Shown piece by piece: positions 62,123-64,000 of a stretch of DNA of 64,000 bases. Each line of letters opens with the position of its first letter. Positions within the stretch are counted from its first letter, which is position 1. Under the pieces are notes generated by a model that saw nothing but the letters and a program-made list of their open reading frames with translations, had not been told where the DNA came from and searched no databases. Source of the stretch: an uncultured Polaribacter sp. (GTDB lineage: Bacteria > Bacteroidota > Bacteroidia > Flavobacteriales > Flavobacteriaceae); contig CALKEB010000011.1 in assembly GCA_938084845.1 (NCBI GenBank), positions 1-64,000 of the forward strand. Reading direction: 5' to 3'. Both the position numbers and the translations under genes were made by a program.

Positions 62123-62878
62123 TTATACTTCTTTAATTATTTTATATAAAATTGGTTTGCTTGGTGTTGCATCATTCTCAAAAGGAGCAATCATTAGGTT
62201 TAATAAATACTCTCCGTCTTTTACATGATTGGGCACATAAATAAATTCTGTAATAGTAGCATCCATTCGTAAGGGACCGCCTGTATTCCAAAATGCATTA
62301 TGAGCCAATAATTTACCTTCGTCTTTTTCTTTATCTACAGAAGGTAAATCTATCAATAGGTGTTTAATTCCCTTCTCTTTTAAAAAAACAGCTGTCTCTT
62401 CTAACATATACGTCGGATTTGTATTGGAGTATTGCCTATTTTTTTTCTCCTCTAAATTTGGTAAAGTTCTAATAATAACAGCATCTCTCTTCTTATTTCT
62501 TAACGCCATTTTTAATTGTTTTGTTGCAATTACAAAATCGCCATTTACTTCTATTGGTGCAATTGTAATTAACTCTGCTAAATGAAAGTAGTGATTTAAG
62601 TTTGTATTTACAGAGTGTATTTTTTCTGTAATATGCCCAACACATTCTGTATGCGTTATATGGGAATGTGGGTTAAATTGAATTGAATTAAAATTAACCA
62701 CTGCACCTTTTTTTACAGAAATTTCTTTGCCATCAGATTTTTCGGGAAATATTTTTGGTTCTTCTAAATACCAAGCATTTACATTTTGTTTGTTAACATC
62801 TATAGCAATTGAAATATCTATGGGTTTAGAAACATTAATTTCAATTTTTCTTGAGTTATATTCTATAGTTGCCTTCAT
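62123..62878 (-). CDS. Cyclase family protein (kynurenine-formamidase-like)
   Basis: The 251-residue protein resembles the cyclase/kynurenine formamidase fold, with the metal motif in FNPHSHITHTECVGHI (family HxGTHxDxPxH, here relaxed) and the later VIIRTLPN and LLIDLPSVDKEKDEGKLLAHNAFW segments. Known members hydrolyse N-formylkynurenine or related amides. The relaxed metal motif makes the activity uncertain. It lies 36 nt before the YjbR-like gene in the same direction. Confidence 0.8.
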   Translation of the reverse strand: MKATIEYNSRKIEINVSKPIDISIAIDVNKQNVNAWYLEEPKIFPEKSDGKEISVKKGAVVNFNSIQFNPHSHITHTECVGHITEKIHSVNTNLNHYFHLAELITIAPIEVNGDFVIATKQLKMALRNKKRDAVIIRTLPNLEEKKNRQYSNTNPTYMLEETAVFLKEKGIKHLLIDLPSVDKEKDEGKLLAHNAFWNTGGPLRMDATITEFIYVPNHVKDGEYLLNLMIAPFENDATPSKPILYKIIKEV

Positions 62879-62914
62879 GTATAAATAGTTCGATTTTGTT
62901 TTTTAAAGTTAAAA

Positions 62915-64000
62915 TTATTTTAAATTTAGCATAAATAAATCAGAAGCCAAACCATCTGATAAAAACTTACCTTTTCTAGTTGTTTTTAACACTTCATTTT
63001 CCATACATAATAATTCTTGGTCAATGTATTTTTGCGCCTGCATTTGTAAATATTTGGCATAATTTTTTCCAAATTCTGATTTAATTCGTTGCAATGAAAC
63101 ACCCCAAATTGTTCGTAAACCAGTCATAACATACTCATTATACCTATCTATAACTGATAATACCTCTCTTTGAATTGGTAATTCATTCTCAAGAATATTC
63201 TTTATATACTTGGTGTTATTCTGTACATTCCAACTGCGTTGTACACCATCAAATGAATGGGCTGCAGGACCAATACCTAGATAGGATTTACCTAACCAGT
63301 AAGCGGAATTATTTTTACTAAAAAACTCTTCTTTACCAAAATTTGAAAGTTCGTAATGAATAAATTTAGCTTCATTTAACACATCTGTAAGTATCAAAAA
63401 TTGTTCTTCTGCTTTATCATCATCCACATTTTTTATTACACCTTTGTCTATAAAACGTTCTAAAGCAGTATCTGGTTCTACAGTTAATGCATAACTAGAT
63501 ATGTGTGGAACTCCATAACTTAATGCTGTTTGAATATTTTCTATCCATTGCTCATTTGAGCAATCTGGAATTCCATATATTAAATCTACAGAAATATTAG
63601 AAAAATACTGGGTAGCTAGTTCTAGACATTTTTTTGATTCTTCTGCATTATGTGCCCTATTCATTAATTTTAAATCTCTTTCATAAAAAGATTGCACACC
63701 AATACTTAGTCTGTTTATTTTGGAAGCCGCTAATTCTTTAATTTTCTCTTCTGATAAATCATCAGGATTTGCCTCTAGGGTAATTTCTGGGGTATCTATA
63801 ACTTTAAAATTTTGATATACCGTCTCGATTAAGGCATTGATTTCTTGGGTAGATAAAATACTAGGCGTACCTCCTCCAAAATAAATAGTTTCTACAACAT
63901 CAATCTGTATTTCATCTTTCCGTAAAACGATCTCTTTCGCTAAACAATCTAATAGTTCTTTTTTCTTTTTTAATGAAGTAGAAAAGTAAAAGTTACAATA
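62915..64000 (-). CDS. hemW: Heme chaperone HemW, radical SAM (partial; N-terminus outside the window)
   Basis: The frame runs open from the window's right edge (YCNFYFSTS, the end of the radical SAM CxxxCxYC cluster motif; only the last Cys is inside) to TAA at 62915. Visible are TIYFGGGTPSIL, ITLEANPDDL, RLSIGVQSFYERDLKLMNRAHN, VDLIYGIPDCSNEQW and a C-terminal HemW domain (YNEYVMTGLRTIWGVSL). About 361 residues are seen; some 20 at the N-terminus are missing. HemW delivers heme to respiratory enzymes; it was long misnamed coproporphyrinogen oxidase. Confidence 0.93.
   Translation of the reverse strand, partial: YCNFYFSTSLKKKKELLDCLAKEIVLRKDEIQIDVVETIYFGGGTPSILSTQEINALIETVYQNFKVIDTPEITLEANPDDLSEEKIKELAASKINRLSIGVQSFYERDLKLMNRAHNAEESKKCLELATQYFSNISVDLIYGIPDCSNEQWIENIQTALSYGVPHISSYALTVEPDTALERFIDKGVIKNVDDDKAEEQFLILTDVLNEAKFIHYELSNFGKEEFFSKNNSAYWLGKSYLGIGPAAHSFDGVQRSWNVQNNTKYIKNILENELPIQREVLSVIDRYNEYVMTGLRTIWGVSLQRIKSEFGKNYAKYLQMQAQKYIDQELLCMENEVLKTTRKGKFLSDGLASDLFMLNLK

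Overview
The window is AT-rich chromosomal DNA of a marine-type member of the Flavobacteriaceae (Bacteroidota; Polaribacter/Tenacibaculum-like). This rests on several signs: a SusC/SusD pair with lipoproteins, promoters with the Bacteroidota -7 box TAnnTTTG, starts without Shine-Dalgarno sequences, a DUF5723 outer-membrane protein gene, a SecD-SecF fusion and a tmRNA tag ending NYALAA. I see no prophage, insertion sequence, CRISPR array, rRNA or tRNA; tmRNA is the only stable RNA gene found.

Layout. 1-2.7 kb: end of a SusC/SusD nutrient-uptake operon. 2.7-8.3 kb: rlmB, a rhomboid protease, rarA, a DUF5723 gene broken by one in-frame TGA, a lipoprotein and a YjjG-like HAD phosphatase. 8.3-12.4 kb: surface-polysaccharide genes (flippase, acyltransferase, FemAB-like, polysaccharide deacetylase). 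12.4-22 kb: radC, trkA-trkH potassium uptake, an Mpl-like Mur ligase, an M28 peptidase, kdsA and small genes, ending with a lysine/saccharopine dehydrogenase-like gene. 22.1 kb: ssrA (tmRNA). 22.6-26 kb: a 2OG-Fe(II) oxygenase, two glycosyltransferases and ftsE. 26-35.2 kb: a large TPR protein with an outer-membrane barrel, an M28 peptidase, a DoxX-like protein, an amidohydrolase and a stand-alone plug-domain protein. 35.2-42.4 kb: complete trp operon on the minus strand (trpL-E-G-D-C-[DNA glycosylase]-F-B-A). 42.8-47.9 kb: gatC-gatA-gatB/aspS. 48-57.4 kb: gyrB, mdh, a small exported protein, secDF, an hpt-adk fusion and obgE. 57.4-64 kb: a lipoprotein, a gene remnant, PhnA-like, adenine deaminase, an M23 peptidase, a formyl-THF cyclo-ligase, YjbR-like, a cyclase-family protein and the 3' part of hemW.

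The most striking system lies between 42.3 and 47.9 kb. Two ribosome-mediated attenuators stand back to back. On the minus strand the trp operon has a leader peptide with three consecutive Trp codons, followed by competing hairpins. On the plus strand a 17-residue leader peptide with six Asn codons is followed by a perfect antiterminator/terminator pair. It precedes a divergent gatC, gatA and one long gene fusing GatB to an aspartyl-tRNA synthetase. The synthetase carries the His typical of non-discriminating enzymes. Together this looks like a tRNA-dependent asparagine biosynthesis operon in which the two enzymes of the pathway are covalently joined (a built-in transamidosome) and whose transcription responds to charged tRNA-Asn. 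The structure can be read from the sequence; the regulatory and metabolic roles are inferred.

Other notable points are a deoxyinosine-type DNA glycosylase translationally embedded in the trp operon, an Hpt-Adk fusion that keeps an internal Met at the Adk start, and several genes whose start codon almost abuts the -7 promoter box.
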